Source of the DNA: Azoarcus sp. DN11
GTDB lineage: Bacteria; Pseudomonadota; Gammaproteobacteria; Burkholderiales; Rhodocyclaceae
Assembly: GCF_003628555.1 (NCBI RefSeq)
Contig: NZ_CP021731.1
Location: 2,232,001 to 2,296,000 of the forward strand
Reading direction: 5' to 3'
Length of the DNA stretch: 64,000 nt
Shown: piece after piece, positions 10,316-19,018 of the stretch
Numbering within the stretch: position 1 is the first letter of the stretch
Layout of the letters: every line of letters begins with the position of its first letter
Notes under the pieces: generated by a model
The model's input: only the letters and a program-made list of their open reading frames with translations
Database searches by the model: none
Told to the model about the DNA's origin: nothing
Made by a program: the position numbers and the translations under genes

Positions 10316-10651
10316 ATGGGCTTTATGAAAGTTTGCACCATCGATGACGTTTGGGAGGGCGAGATGGAAGCCTTCACCGTCGATGGCAAGGAGATCCTGC
10401 TGGTGTGCGCCGAAGGGGGAGAAGTCAAGGCGTTTCAAGGGATTTGCCCCCACCAGGACATTCCACTCGTAGAAGGCAAGTTCGACGGGAAGAAGATCAT
10501 TTGCAGAGCGCATCTATGGCAGTTCGATGCTTGCAGTGGTAAGGGCATCAACCCCGATGACTGCGCGCTGGCGGAATACCCGGTGAAAATCGAAGGGAGT
10601 GACGTTTTTGTCGAGACGGAGGGAGTAATTCCCCTGTTCGCGCACAGCTGA
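10316..10651 (+). CDS. tmoC: Rieske-type ferredoxin of toluene monooxygenase
   Basis: 111 aa from the ATG at 10316. The Rieske 2Fe-2S ligands are visible as CPHQ (C-x-H) and CRAHLW (C-x2-H), 17 residues apart. GINPDDCALAEYPV is typical of TmoC. It shuttles electrons from the reductase TmoF to the diiron hydroxylase. The open frame extends 12 codons upstream without a better start. A hairpin follows before tmoD. Confidence 0.95.
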   Translation: MGFMKVCTIDDVWEGEMEAFTVDGKEILLVCAEGGEVKAFQGICPHQDIPLVEGKFDGKKIICRAHLWQFDACSGKGINPDDCALAEYPVKIEGSDVFVETEGVIPLFAHS

Positions 10652-10670
10652 CCCACTGGCAGCTGAATTT

Positions 10671-10699
10671 GTCATGAGCTGACAACTGCAGCTCATGAC
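10671..10699 (+). other. Intercistronic hairpin between tmoC and tmoD
   Basis: A 10-bp perfect stem (10671-10680 with 10690-10699) around a 9-base loop in the 140-bp tmoC-tmoD gap. No T-tract is present. Together with the tmoA-tmoB hairpin it suggests RNA processing or stability control within the operon. Confidence 0.6.
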
Positions 10700-10791
10700 T
10701 TGTAGCGGTGACACGTCAAATTCCGGAGAAGTGCCCGGTCGATCAAAAACCATCGTCCGGCGAGCGGCAAGGACTGAGCGAGGAGACATCA

Positions 10792-11106
10792 ATGATATTG
10801 GGAAGCAGCGCGCAAGCGTATCACAACAACATGGTCGGGCCGATAATGCGCGCCGGCGATTTGGCCACCGCAGTAATTGAAGCTGCGAAGTTGGATAACC
10901 CGGGTAGGGAGCTTTTTGTCGAGGACAAACGTGCGTACATCCGGATTCATATGGAGCAGGAAATGGTGCTTCGGCGGCAGACCATCGAGGAAGAGCTGGG
11001 GAGGCCTTTCAAGATGAATGATTTGGAAGTGGACCTGAGTTCCTTCGCGGGGCAGATCGAAAGCCGTGATAACGAAATCCGCTTCTATTTCGTCAAGAAA
11101 ATTTGA
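10792..11106 (+). CDS. tmoD: Toluene monooxygenase effector (coupling) protein
   Basis: 104 aa from the ATG at 10792 with GAGGAGA upstream. A cofactor-less regulatory protein (MmoB/TmoD/DmpM type) that binds the hydroxylase and tunes catalysis. The pattern VGPIMRAGDLATAVIEAA followed by IEEELGRPFKMNDLEVDLSSFAG fits TmoD. Longer upstream open frames were rejected because they lack a ribosome site and family homology. Confidence 0.92.
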   Translation: MILGSSAQAYHNNMVGPIMRAGDLATAVIEAAKLDNPGRELFVEDKRAYIRIHMEQEMVLRRQTIEEELGRPFKMNDLEVDLSSFAGQIESRDNEIRFYFVKKI

Positions 11107-11163
11107 ATAGGCCCATGGTCTTCGATCAGGGCGCCACATAAAAAGGATGTTGAGGAGACAAGA

Positions 11164-12150
11164 ATGTCGGAAATCCAGCAGTTGAAGCCGCTGAAAACAT
11201 GGAGCCATCTGGCGGCGCGCCGTCGCAAGCCCAGTGAATACGAGATTGTCAGTGCGAACCTCCATTACAACGACCGCGATCCGAATGCTCCCTATGAGCT
11301 GGATCCGAACATGTTCATGAATGCGTGGTACAAGAAGAACACGTTCGCGACAACGCTCAATCACGACGACTGGAATGCCTTCCGCGATCCCGACGAGGTC
11401 GTCTATCGCACCTACAACATGATGCAGGACGGCCAGGAAACGTATGTCTTTGGCCTGCTGGATCAGTTTAGTCAACGGGAGCACGACAAGTCTCTCGATC
11501 TGCGCTGGACCGGTTCGCTTGCGCGTCTCTATACTCCATCGCGGTATCTCTTCCATACGCTTCAAATGGCGTCCGCCTATGTCGGGCAGGTCTCCCCGGC
11601 CAGCACGATCACGAGCTGCCACTACTTCCAGATGGCGGACAGCCTGCGTTGGCTTAGCCATACGGCCTATCGCACCAAAGAACTGTCCGTGGCCTTCCCC
11701 GACAAGTGTTTCGCCCAGGATGAACGTACTTATTGGGAAAAGGATCCGGTGTGGCAGGGCTTTCGCGAACTCATGGAGAAGGCGCTGACGGTGTGGGACT
11801 GGGGTGAAGCCCTTGTCGTTCTAAACCTGGTGGCGAAACCCGCCATCGAAGAGAGTGTTCTCCGCAAGCTCGGGGAATCGGCGCGGCATAACGGCGACAC
11901 CCTCCTTGGGCTGATTACGGATGCACAGCTAATCGACTCTGCGCGCCATCGGCGCTGGATCAGCGCCCTGATCAAGATGGTACTGGAAAAGCCGGGCAAT
12001 CTGGAAATCATCCGTGGTTGGGTGGCGAAGTGGGAGCCGCTGGCTGACAAGGCAATCGATGCCTATTGCGAAATGTTGCCTGACGTTCCGGATGCGGCCG
12101 CCTCGGCCAAATCCGCGACGCGCGACTTTCGGCGTTCCCTGGGATTGTAA
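11164..12150 (+). CDS. tmoE: Toluene monooxygenase hydroxylase, beta subunit
   Basis: 328 aa. TWSHLAARRRKPSEYEIVS, DPDEVVYRTYNMMQDGQE and MASAYVGQVSPASTI match the beta subunits of toluene monooxygenases. Same helical fold as the alpha subunit, but without the paired E-x2-H iron ligands. Part of the hydroxylase core. Ribosome site GAGGAGA upstream of the ATG at 11164; followed by tmoF after 75 bp. Confidence 0.95.
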   Translation: MSEIQQLKPLKTWSHLAARRRKPSEYEIVSANLHYNDRDPNAPYELDPNMFMNAWYKKNTFATTLNHDDWNAFRDPDEVVYRTYNMMQDGQETYVFGLLDQFSQREHDKSLDLRWTGSLARLYTPSRYLFHTLQMASAYVGQVSPASTITSCHYFQMADSLRWLSHTAYRTKELSVAFPDKCFAQDERTYWEKDPVWQGFRELMEKALTVWDWGEALVVLNLVAKPAIEESVLRKLGESARHNGDTLLGLITDAQLIDSARHRRWISALIKMVLEKPGNLEIIRGWVAKWEPLADKAIDAYCEMLPDVPDAAASAKSATRDFRRSLGL

Positions 12151-12225
12151 GCCAAACAGACACCTGTTACCTGCGGCACGTTCAAGGGCGTGCCAGCAGA
12201 ATTTATTCGTCTTCTTGGAGGTGCC

Positions 12226-13245
12226 ATGGGCGATCTGGCGACGATTAGAAACGAGAAGGATGGCTGCGCCTTTCCTCAGGAGAATGGCGATACGATCCTG
12301 CGCGCGGCTCTTCGTGCGGGCATAGGGATTAGCTACGAGTGCAATTCCGGTGGCTGTGGTGGCTGCAAATTCGAACTTCTCGAGGGAGACATCGAAACAC
12401 TCTGGCCGCAGGCGCCCGGCCTGAGCGAGCGTGACAGGAAGCGGGGCCGCCATCTGGCTTGTCAATGCAGGGCCATCGGGGATGTGACCATTGCGGCTCC
12501 CAGTGCCCTGGAATATGTGCCGAGAGTTCCTCCCAAGCGCCAGAAGGCATGGCTCCGTGAGGTGCGCACCATCACCCACGATATTCGCGAGTTCAGATTC
12601 GTTTCCAGCGACGAGGCCAATTTCCTGCCAGGGCAATATGCAATGCTGGATCTGCCTGGCCTGGAAGGTTCCCGTGCATATTCAGTTTCCAATACGGCAA
12701 ATACCAACCGTGAATGGCATTTCCAGGTGCGGCGGGTACAGCATGGCAAAGGTTCCCACATCCTGTTTGACAGGTTGGCCGTGGGGGATGAAATCGCCCT
12801 GGACGGGCCATACGGACTCGCCTATTTGCGCACGGAATCCGAGCGTGATCTGGTGTGCGTAGCAGGGGGTTCCGGTTTGGCCCCCATGGTGTCCATTGCC
12901 AGAGGCGCGGCCGAGGGAGGCTTGCTGAACAACAGGACCCTCCATTTCTTCTACGGTGCCAGGACACGCCATGACGTCTGCGGGGAGGAGATGCTTCGTG
13001 AACTGGGGAAATTTGGCGACTCGATCCGGTTCATCCCGGTAGTTTCACTTCCGTGCGACGAAGGGCAGTGGGATGGTCTGACGGGCTATGTCCATGACCA
13101 GCTTGCTCAGGTCTTGCCACGGGAGTTTTGCAGCTACGAATTCTATTTCGCCGGCCCGCCACCGATGACGCAGGCGATACAGGAATTGCTGATGGTCGGG
13201 CACAAGGTGCCATTCGGACAGATTCATTTTGATCGTTTCTTTTAG
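12226..13245 (+). CDS. tmoF: Toluene monooxygenase NADH:ferredoxin reductase
   Basis: 339 aa from the ATG at 12226, selected because GGAGG lies five bases upstream; an in-frame GTG at 12190 is the alternative. N-terminal plant-type 2Fe-2S domain with CNSGGCGGC and a distal Cys in LACQC, then an FAD domain (RAYSVSN) and an NAD domain (GGSGLAPMVS, FAGPPPMTQ). It takes electrons from NADH and passes them to the Rieske protein TmoC. The final IHFDRFF motif is typical of the family. Last gene of the enzyme operon. Confidence 0.95.
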   Translation: MGDLATIRNEKDGCAFPQENGDTILRAALRAGIGISYECNSGGCGGCKFELLEGDIETLWPQAPGLSERDRKRGRHLACQCRAIGDVTIAAPSALEYVPRVPPKRQKAWLREVRTITHDIREFRFVSSDEANFLPGQYAMLDLPGLEGSRAYSVSNTANTNREWHFQVRRVQHGKGSHILFDRLAVGDEIALDGPYGLAYLRTESERDLVCVAGGSGLAPMVSIARGAAEGGLLNNRTLHFFYGARTRHDVCGEEMLRELGKFGDSIRFIPVVSLPCDEGQWDGLTGYVHDQLAQVLPREFCSYEFYFAGPPPMTQAIQELLMVGHKVPFGQIHFDRFF

Positions 13246-13302
13246 CGTGAGCGGGAAACCGTACTCAAACAACGATTAACACGCGAAATGGAGAGAAGAG
13301 CG

Positions 13303-14679
13303 ATGTCAAGGAAGAGAATTGCGCAGCTAGCGGTCCTGGCTACCCTGGCGGCACAGGGCCATAGTGCGTCGGCCACCGATGTATTCTATCTGGAGGGGGT
13401 TGGGGCGGTTTCGCGCTCGATGGGCGGAGCGGGGGTGGCTCAGGATCTGGGGCCGAGCGGCATGATGACGAACCCCGCCACGCTGTCATTGATGCGTGAG
13501 GAAAGGCAGGCATTGTTCGGACTGGATTTGGTGACAACAGATATCAGTGCCAGGAACAAGGCGACGGGAGAGACGGCAAATTCCGACTCGCACTCGCGCA
13601 ACCGCGGCCCTTATCTTGCTCCCGAGGTCGCTTATGTCGAAAAATTCGGCAAGTGGTCCTTCGGAATCGGCGCGTTTGCGAGAGGCGGCCTCGGAACAGA
13701 GTATGGTCGCAAGAGTTTTCTTTCCCGCGATTCCGGAGGGGGCGATACAGGTCTGGACAATTCCAGCAGGCTCCTGGTCCTGGATATTCCCTTGGCGATG
13801 AGCTATCAGGTCGACGATGCATTGTCCATTGGCGCAAGCCTTGATGCCGTGTGGCAGGGGGTGAACCTGGACTTGTTGCTGGGCGCGGATCAGGCCGCGG
13901 ATCTGATTGGCGGCGGACGGGTCAGCGGGTCACTGCTGCCGGTGCTCGGTACTGTGCCGGCACTCCAGGGGGCACATTTCAGCCTGACCAAGAACGGGCC
14001 CATCGCCAGCGGGGTTAACGCCTGGGGTTACTCGGGGCGGTTCGGGTTGGTCTACCAAGCGACGCAAGCCACGAGACTCGGTGCCTCCTACACATTTCAA
14101 AGCCAGGTCGGCGACATGGAGGGGGACGCCACCTTGACGGCAATTTCCGGTGTGGCAGGCAAGATTCCATTGACGGGGAAGATCAAAATCAAGGACTTTC
14201 AGATGCCGGCAAAGCTGAGTGTCGGCGTTTTGCACAGTCTGACCGACAAGTGGAGTGTGGCTGCCGACATTTCGAGGGTGTTTTGGAAGGACGTGATGAA
14301 GGACATCAAGGTCGCGTTCGAGGCGGATGGAGGCGGCAATCTCAATGTGTCTCTTCCGCAGGACTACCGTGACCAGACGATTCTCGCCCTGGGAACTTCC
14401 TATGTACTGACGCCGGAATGGACGGTGCGCGCCGGGGTGCGTTTTGCCTCCCAAGCCCTTCGCAGCGGAACTCTTTTGGCGGTGGTTCCGGCGATCCCCA
14501 CCAAGCACATTTCGGCCGGCTTTACTTACGCATTCTCCACGTCGAGCAGAGTCAATTTTGCATATTCGCATGCATTCAAGGAACGCATGACCAACAGATC
14601 CTTGCCGAATACCTCCGCGCCGATAGAGGTTTCGCATTCTCAGGACAACGTGACACTTGATTATACGATCAGCTTCTGA
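13303..14679 (+). CDS. FadL/TodX-type outer-membrane hydrocarbon channel
   Basis: 458 aa from the ATG at 13303 (GGAGAG upstream; an in-frame ATG at 13288 gives five more residues). A Sec signal peptide ends near SASA. The mature start (TDVFYLEGVGAVSRSMGGAGVA...GMMTNPATLS) carries the NPA hatch motif of the FadL family, and the rest is alternating beta-strand sequence. Members such as TodX, TbuX and XylN admit monoaromatic hydrocarbons across the outer membrane. It sits 57 bp after tmoF, most likely in the same transcript. Substrate inferred as toluene from context. Confidence 0.9.
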   Translation: MSRKRIAQLAVLATLAAQGHSASATDVFYLEGVGAVSRSMGGAGVAQDLGPSGMMTNPATLSLMREERQALFGLDLVTTDISARNKATGETANSDSHSRNRGPYLAPEVAYVEKFGKWSFGIGAFARGGLGTEYGRKSFLSRDSGGGDTGLDNSSRLLVLDIPLAMSYQVDDALSIGASLDAVWQGVNLDLLLGADQAADLIGGGRVSGSLLPVLGTVPALQGAHFSLTKNGPIASGVNAWGYSGRFGLVYQATQATRLGASYTFQSQVGDMEGDATLTAISGVAGKIPLTGKIKIKDFQMPAKLSVGVLHSLTDKWSVAADISRVFWKDVMKDIKVAFEADGGGNLNVSLPQDYRDQTILALGTSYVLTPEWTVRAGVRFASQALRSGTLLAVVPAIPTKHISAGFTYAFSTSSRVNFAYSHAFKERMTNRSLPNTSAPIEVSHSQDNVTLDYTISF

Positions 14680-14963
14680 TTTTCAGTGAATCGATGATCC
14701 AAGCCCGCGCGCCTGGGTCGGGATTGGCCGGTGCTTGAAGCGCCGGTTCGCCTCGGCCTGGAAACGCGGGATCAGCGCTTCCCCAAGGCCAACCTTCCCG
14801 TTATCCTCCTTCGCATCGTTCCTTCATGGTGCGACGGGCGAGGCGTGCCTTGTCCTGCTTTTTTGGGAACAGGTGCGATCGTGGATGACATTGCCAGCCG
14901 TATTGGCGTAAACGAATTCCAGACGAAGTCTCTCAAGGTTCGCAAGTCTGCTGGTGTCGAAAA

Positions 14964-17879
14964 ATGACTAATTCTGGCGAGACATTGGTCGGCGACAGTC
15001 CCGATCCATCGGTTGGGAGCCCTGTTGCTTCCGTTAAGGGCGTTGAACTGTTGGTGGATGACCCTGTAGACGTTCGTCGCCAGAAGTTGGCACGGATCAT
15101 CCTGGATTCGATGTACCAGTTCTTGGGGTTGCTGGATATCGACGGAACCGTCATAGAGATCAATAAGGCTGCCTTGGCGGGGGCGGGGATAGAACTTCAG
15201 GATGTCGTTGGGAAGCCATTCTGGGAGGCGCGATGGTGGGCTTTGTCGGAAGACACCCGCCAACGCGTCAAATCCATGGTTGCGCAGGCCAGGGAAGGGC
15301 GGTTCGTGCGATGCGATATCGAAATTTACGGGAAATCCAGGGGGACGGCGACGATAATTGTCGATTTTTCCCTGACCCCGATATTCGACGATCGCGGAGA
15401 GATCGCCTTCCTGCTGCCTGAGGGGAGGGACGTCTCGGAGAAGATTGAAATCGAGGCCGAACTGACGCGAAAGAACAATGAAGTGAATGCTGCGCTGGAA
15501 AAGCTGCGCGAGATCGACGGCTTCAAGACAAAGTTTTTCGCTAACGTCAGTCATGACTTGCGTACCCCCCTCACACTGATTCTCGGGCCCGTCAATCAGT
15601 TGCTCCACGCTTCCGATCTGGTTTGTGAGCGCGATCAGTTTCGGCTGAAGGCTATCAAGCGCAACGCGCAAGCCTTGCTCCAGCAAGTCAACGATTTGCT
15701 GGATTTGGGGAGAATCGATGCCGGGGAAATGCCCCTTGTCTACACTTGCCTGGGCGTGACCGCATTGTTACGTGAGGTGACAGCAGGGTTTTCAGCGGCG
15801 GCGGAGGAGCGCGGCATCAGTTTGACCGTGCTCCATGGGGAAGAATTGGAGGTCGATGTCGACTGGAGGAAGTTCGGTCGGGTGATTACCAATCTGCTTG
15901 CAAATGCCATGAAGTTCACTCCGGATGGCGGCCGTATTCGCTGTTCGGTCAGTCGGCTGTCAGGAGACCGTTTTCTGGTGAGTGTCCAGGACAATGGTCC
16001 CGGCGTTCCCGACAAACTCAAGAGCGCGATCTTCGATCGCTATTCTCAGGGAGAAGATCAACTCTCGGCAAAAGGAAGCGGCCTCGGCCTGAATATTGTC
16101 AAGGAGCTGGTTGAGTTACATCGCGGAACGATCTCGGTGCTCGATGCGCCTGAACGGGGCGCCGTGTTTCAGGTGGAGTTGCCGCTTCGGGCACCATCGG
16201 GGGCCTTTGTCCGGGCGACAGATTCCACGAGCGACGTTTCGACGGATGTTGAAGCTGGCCCCCTGAGGCCGCTCGAGGTTCCTCACGTTTCAGGGAGGCG
16301 GGGAGAGGCACGAATCCTGGTTGTTGAAGACAATCCGGATCTTCGGCAGTTTCTCTATGACGTGCTTGCCGACGATTATCAGGTCGCTCTTGCCGAAAAC
16401 GGGGAGGCTGCGTTGCGCGTGGCGCAAGAATGGGTGCCAGACATGGTCGTCACCGACTTGATGATGCCGGAAATGGGCGGTGAGCGGTTCGTGCGAATCT
16501 TTCGCGAGCAACACACGGAAAACATACCGGTGCTGGTTCTTTCGGCGCGGGCGGATGATGCGCTACGCGAATCCTTGCTGGAAGATCTGGTACAGGATTA
16601 CGTCACAAAGCCGTTCTCGCCCCAGGAGCTGCGCGCGCGCGTCCGTAATCTGGTGACTGTAAAGCTGACTGCGGACATTCTCCGAAAGGAGCTGAACTCA
16701 CAGGCGTCAGACATCAAGGAGTTGACTGCAGGTCTTATCGCGAGCCACAAGTCCCTGCAAGACGGGCTGATGGCTTTGCAGATATCCGAGCGCCGCTGGC
16801 AAGGTTTTTACGAGAACACGGCGGTCGGCATAGCGTTGCTCGATACCGACGGAAAGATCATGAAGGCAAACCCGGCACTTCAGAAGATGCTCGGCTATCA
16901 GGCCCATGACGTCGCCGGGGTTTCGCTCATCGATCTTACCGAGGAATCAGAGCGCGCGAAGACACGACGGAATGTCATGAGCCTGCTCGAAGGGAGGGTC
17001 GAGAGTTACCAGGTAAAAAAACGTTATGAGCGAAATGATGGAGGGTTCTTCTGGGCCAACGTCATTGCTTCAGTCATTCCACTCGTTGATGTACATGCGC
17101 CGCGTATAGCCGTGATCGTGGAAGATGTGACAGCCCAGAAAGCTGCGGAAGACGCGTTAGCCAAGACCCAAACGGAACTTGTGCGGGTTTCCCGGGTGAC
17201 GACGATGGGAGAACTGGTCGCGTCGATAGCTCATGAAGTCAACCAGCCTCTTTCGGCCATCGTCACCAACAGCCATGCCGCACTGCGATGGATCGAAAGG
17301 GAAACGCCGGACTACGAGGAAGTCGTGGCTGCGCTGCACAGGGTGCATCGGGATGCGGTGCATGCCGGGAAGGTCATCTCGCGAATCCGCAATTTCCTGA
17401 AAGACCGAGGCTTGAAGCGGGGCCCGGTAAACGTCCGGGATATGATTGACAGCTTGGTCCAAATGCTCCAGAGGACGCTGACCGAAACTGCAACAAGGAT
17501 TGAAGTCCTGATCAAGGATCCGCTCCCGGCCCTAGAGGCGGACCAAGTCCAGCTACAACAGGTGATGCTGAATCTGTTTGTGAACGCCCTTGACGCGATG
17601 AGACGGCAAAAAGGAAAAGGACGCAAAATTGTGGTTGCCGTGGAGGCGGATGCTTCAGGAGGCGTGCTGTTTTCTGTGAATGATTCCGGTCCAGGCATTC
17701 CGGCGGACAAGATATCTGAGATCTTCGAACCGTTCTATTCCACGAAAAAGGACGGGCTGGGTATGGGGTTGGCCATAAGCAGGTCCATTGTCGAGGGGCA
17801 TGGCGGGAAATTGTGGCTTGAGTCATGCGGTCCGCAAGGAGCGTGTTTCTGCTTCACCATTCCTGCCACCCCGCAGTGA
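14964..17879 (+). CDS. tmoS: TodS/TmoS-type hybrid sensor histidine kinase
   Basis: 971 aa, soluble, with the unusual TodS order: PAS1 (about 45-165), kinase 1 with VSHDLRTPL (His about 197), receiver (about 451-565, phospho-Asp in VTDLMMP near 498), PAS2 (about 610-730), kinase 2 with IAHEVNQPL (His about 757) and an ATPase domain with GLGMGLAIS. The PAS1 patch FLGLLD...GKPFWEARWW matches the aromatic-binding pocket of TodS. It should sense toluene-like effectors in the cytoplasm and phosphorylate the adjacent response regulator. The start at 14964 has no good ribosome site. A 78-codon frame at 14731-14967 precedes it but has no family features. Confidence 0.93.
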   Translation: MTNSGETLVGDSPDPSVGSPVASVKGVELLVDDPVDVRRQKLARIILDSMYQFLGLLDIDGTVIEINKAALAGAGIELQDVVGKPFWEARWWALSEDTRQRVKSMVAQAREGRFVRCDIEIYGKSRGTATIIVDFSLTPIFDDRGEIAFLLPEGRDVSEKIEIEAELTRKNNEVNAALEKLREIDGFKTKFFANVSHDLRTPLTLILGPVNQLLHASDLVCERDQFRLKAIKRNAQALLQQVNDLLDLGRIDAGEMPLVYTCLGVTALLREVTAGFSAAAEERGISLTVLHGEELEVDVDWRKFGRVITNLLANAMKFTPDGGRIRCSVSRLSGDRFLVSVQDNGPGVPDKLKSAIFDRYSQGEDQLSAKGSGLGLNIVKELVELHRGTISVLDAPERGAVFQVELPLRAPSGAFVRATDSTSDVSTDVEAGPLRPLEVPHVSGRRGEARILVVEDNPDLRQFLYDVLADDYQVALAENGEAALRVAQEWVPDMVVTDLMMPEMGGERFVRIFREQHTENIPVLVLSARADDALRESLLEDLVQDYVTKPFSPQELRARVRNLVTVKLTADILRKELNSQASDIKELTAGLIASHKSLQDGLMALQISERRWQGFYENTAVGIALLDTDGKIMKANPALQKMLGYQAHDVAGVSLIDLTEESERAKTRRNVMSLLEGRVESYQVKKRYERNDGGFFWANVIASVIPLVDVHAPRIAVIVEDVTAQKAAEDALAKTQTELVRVSRVTTMGELVASIAHEVNQPLSAIVTNSHAALRWIERETPDYEEVVAALHRVHRDAVHAGKVISRIRNFLKDRGLKRGPVNVRDMIDSLVQMLQRTLTETATRIEVLIKDPLPALEADQVQLQQVMLNLFVNALDAMRRQKGKGRKIVVAVEADASGGVLFSVNDSGPGIPADKISEIFEPFYSTKKDGLGMGLAISRSIVEGHGGKLWLESCGPQGACFCFTIPATPQ

Positions 17880-17934
17880 GCTGTCCTGCGTTCCTTGCCT
17901 CGTATGCCTGCCGAACCCCCGGGGATACCAACCA

Positions 17935-18738
17935 TCAGGACCTGTTGAGCCTTTGAATCGCGATCGTCAATTCCGGGAGCGATCGCATTTGCATTTTGCT
18001 CATGACGTTGTGTCTGTGTACCTTTACCGTGCTCTCGGTCACGCCCAGTTCACACGCGATGATCTTGTTCTGCTTCCCTTGAGCGACGAGAAACATGATT
18101 TCCTTTTCCCGTGGAGTCAGGTGCTCATAGCGCTCCATCAACTCTGCTGTCTTGAGTTTGTCGTCGAAGCTGGCGCTCACGCGCGACAATGCGGCGGTGA
18201 TCGCATCCAGCAACTCGAATCCCTCGAATGGTTTTCGCAGAAAGTCGATGGCTCCACCCTTCATCGCACGCACTGCATCCGGGACGTTTGCATTGCCCGT
18301 GATAAAGACAATGGGGAGATCCGTCCCTCGTTGAGCCAGGCGTTCCTGCAGCGCCAAGCCGTCCAAACCGGGCATCCTGATATCGAGCACGATACAGGCA
18401 AAATCATCGAGATCCCTCACCGCCAGGAACTCCAGCGGCGACTCGAATACCTTGGCGATCATCCCCTCCGCGCGAATCAGGCTACTTAGCGACTCGCGAA
18501 TGGACGCATCGTCATCGACGACATAAACAGTAGGAGTAGTTGCCGGCGATGTAGTCACGGTGCGCTGCCCCACGAATTTCGTCGTCCAAGGTAGTCGCCG
18601 TTCGATCGCCGCAACGTTGGGACAACGCCCCGACCGAGCGTTTTTTTCAACAGCCTCAAGCGTGAGCGGGTTCATGGCGTGAGCTACACGACTCGCGTCT
18701 TCCCGACGCTTGTCTTCCGGCAATTGGATTTCCGACAT
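17935..18738 (-). CDS. tmoT: TodT/StyR-type response regulator with N-terminal extension
   Basis: 267 aa from the ATG at 18738, preceded by a perfect AGGAGG. A receiver domain begins near residue 71 (VYVVDDDASIRESL; phospho-Asp in IVLDIRMPG) and is followed by a LuxR-type helix-turn-helix (LTPREKEIMFLVAQGKQ...VKVHRHNVMSKM). TodT and StyR normally start at the receiver; here 70 extra residues precede it. A GTG at 18558 would give the usual length but has a poor ribosome site. It is convergent with tmoS and is its likely phosphorylation partner, activating the tmo promoter. Confidence 0.88.
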   Translation of the reverse strand: MSEIQLPEDKRREDASRVAHAMNPLTLEAVEKNARSGRCPNVAAIERRLPWTTKFVGQRTVTTSPATTPTVYVVDDDASIRESLSSLIRAEGMIAKVFESPLEFLAVRDLDDFACIVLDIRMPGLDGLALQERLAQRGTDLPIVFITGNANVPDAVRAMKGGAIDFLRKPFEGFELLDAITAALSRVSASFDDKLKTAELMERYEHLTPREKEIMFLVAQGKQNKIIACELGVTESTVKVHRHNVMSKMQMRSLPELTIAIQRLNRS

Positions 18739-18906
18739 CACGCCTCCTCGATGGTCCGATCGCCAACGACCTTGGTTATGCGCCCGCGGCCTTCGATGGG
18801 CCTTCGGGCTGGTGCCGGCAAGCTGTACCTGTAGCACGTCCGTTGCCGGCACCCATGGGCAGGAGAGCGCCGAAGCGGTGGTTCCGCAGGGTGGGGCAAC
18901 ACACCC

Positions 18907-18935
18907 ATTTTAAGAAATATCGAGATTTATTGCAA
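18907..18935 (-). promoter_or_regulatory. Sigma70-type promoter for tmoT with palindrome in the spacer
   Basis: On the minus strand TTGCAA (18935-18930), a 17-bp spacer and TAAAAT (18912-18907). The palindrome-like AAATATCGAGATTT occupies 18915-18928 inside the spacer, a typical repressor position. The same motif recurs at four other promoters in the window. Confidence 0.5.
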
Positions 18936-19018
18936 ACGCCAATGATTTCGATGGTATGGAAACTGCGGCGGTGGGGAAGCGAGGCCAGGCGGGGGATCTT
19001 CGTCTCAGCGCCTGCCGC

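Noticed and set aside
8455..10428. Long minus-strand frame across tmoA-tmoC
   Set aside because: Shadow of tmoA on the other strand; no recognisable domains.
14731..14967. 78-codon frame overlapping the tmoS start
   Set aside because: GTG start, no ribosome site, no family pattern. Kept only as a remark, though translational coupling to tmoS is conceivable.
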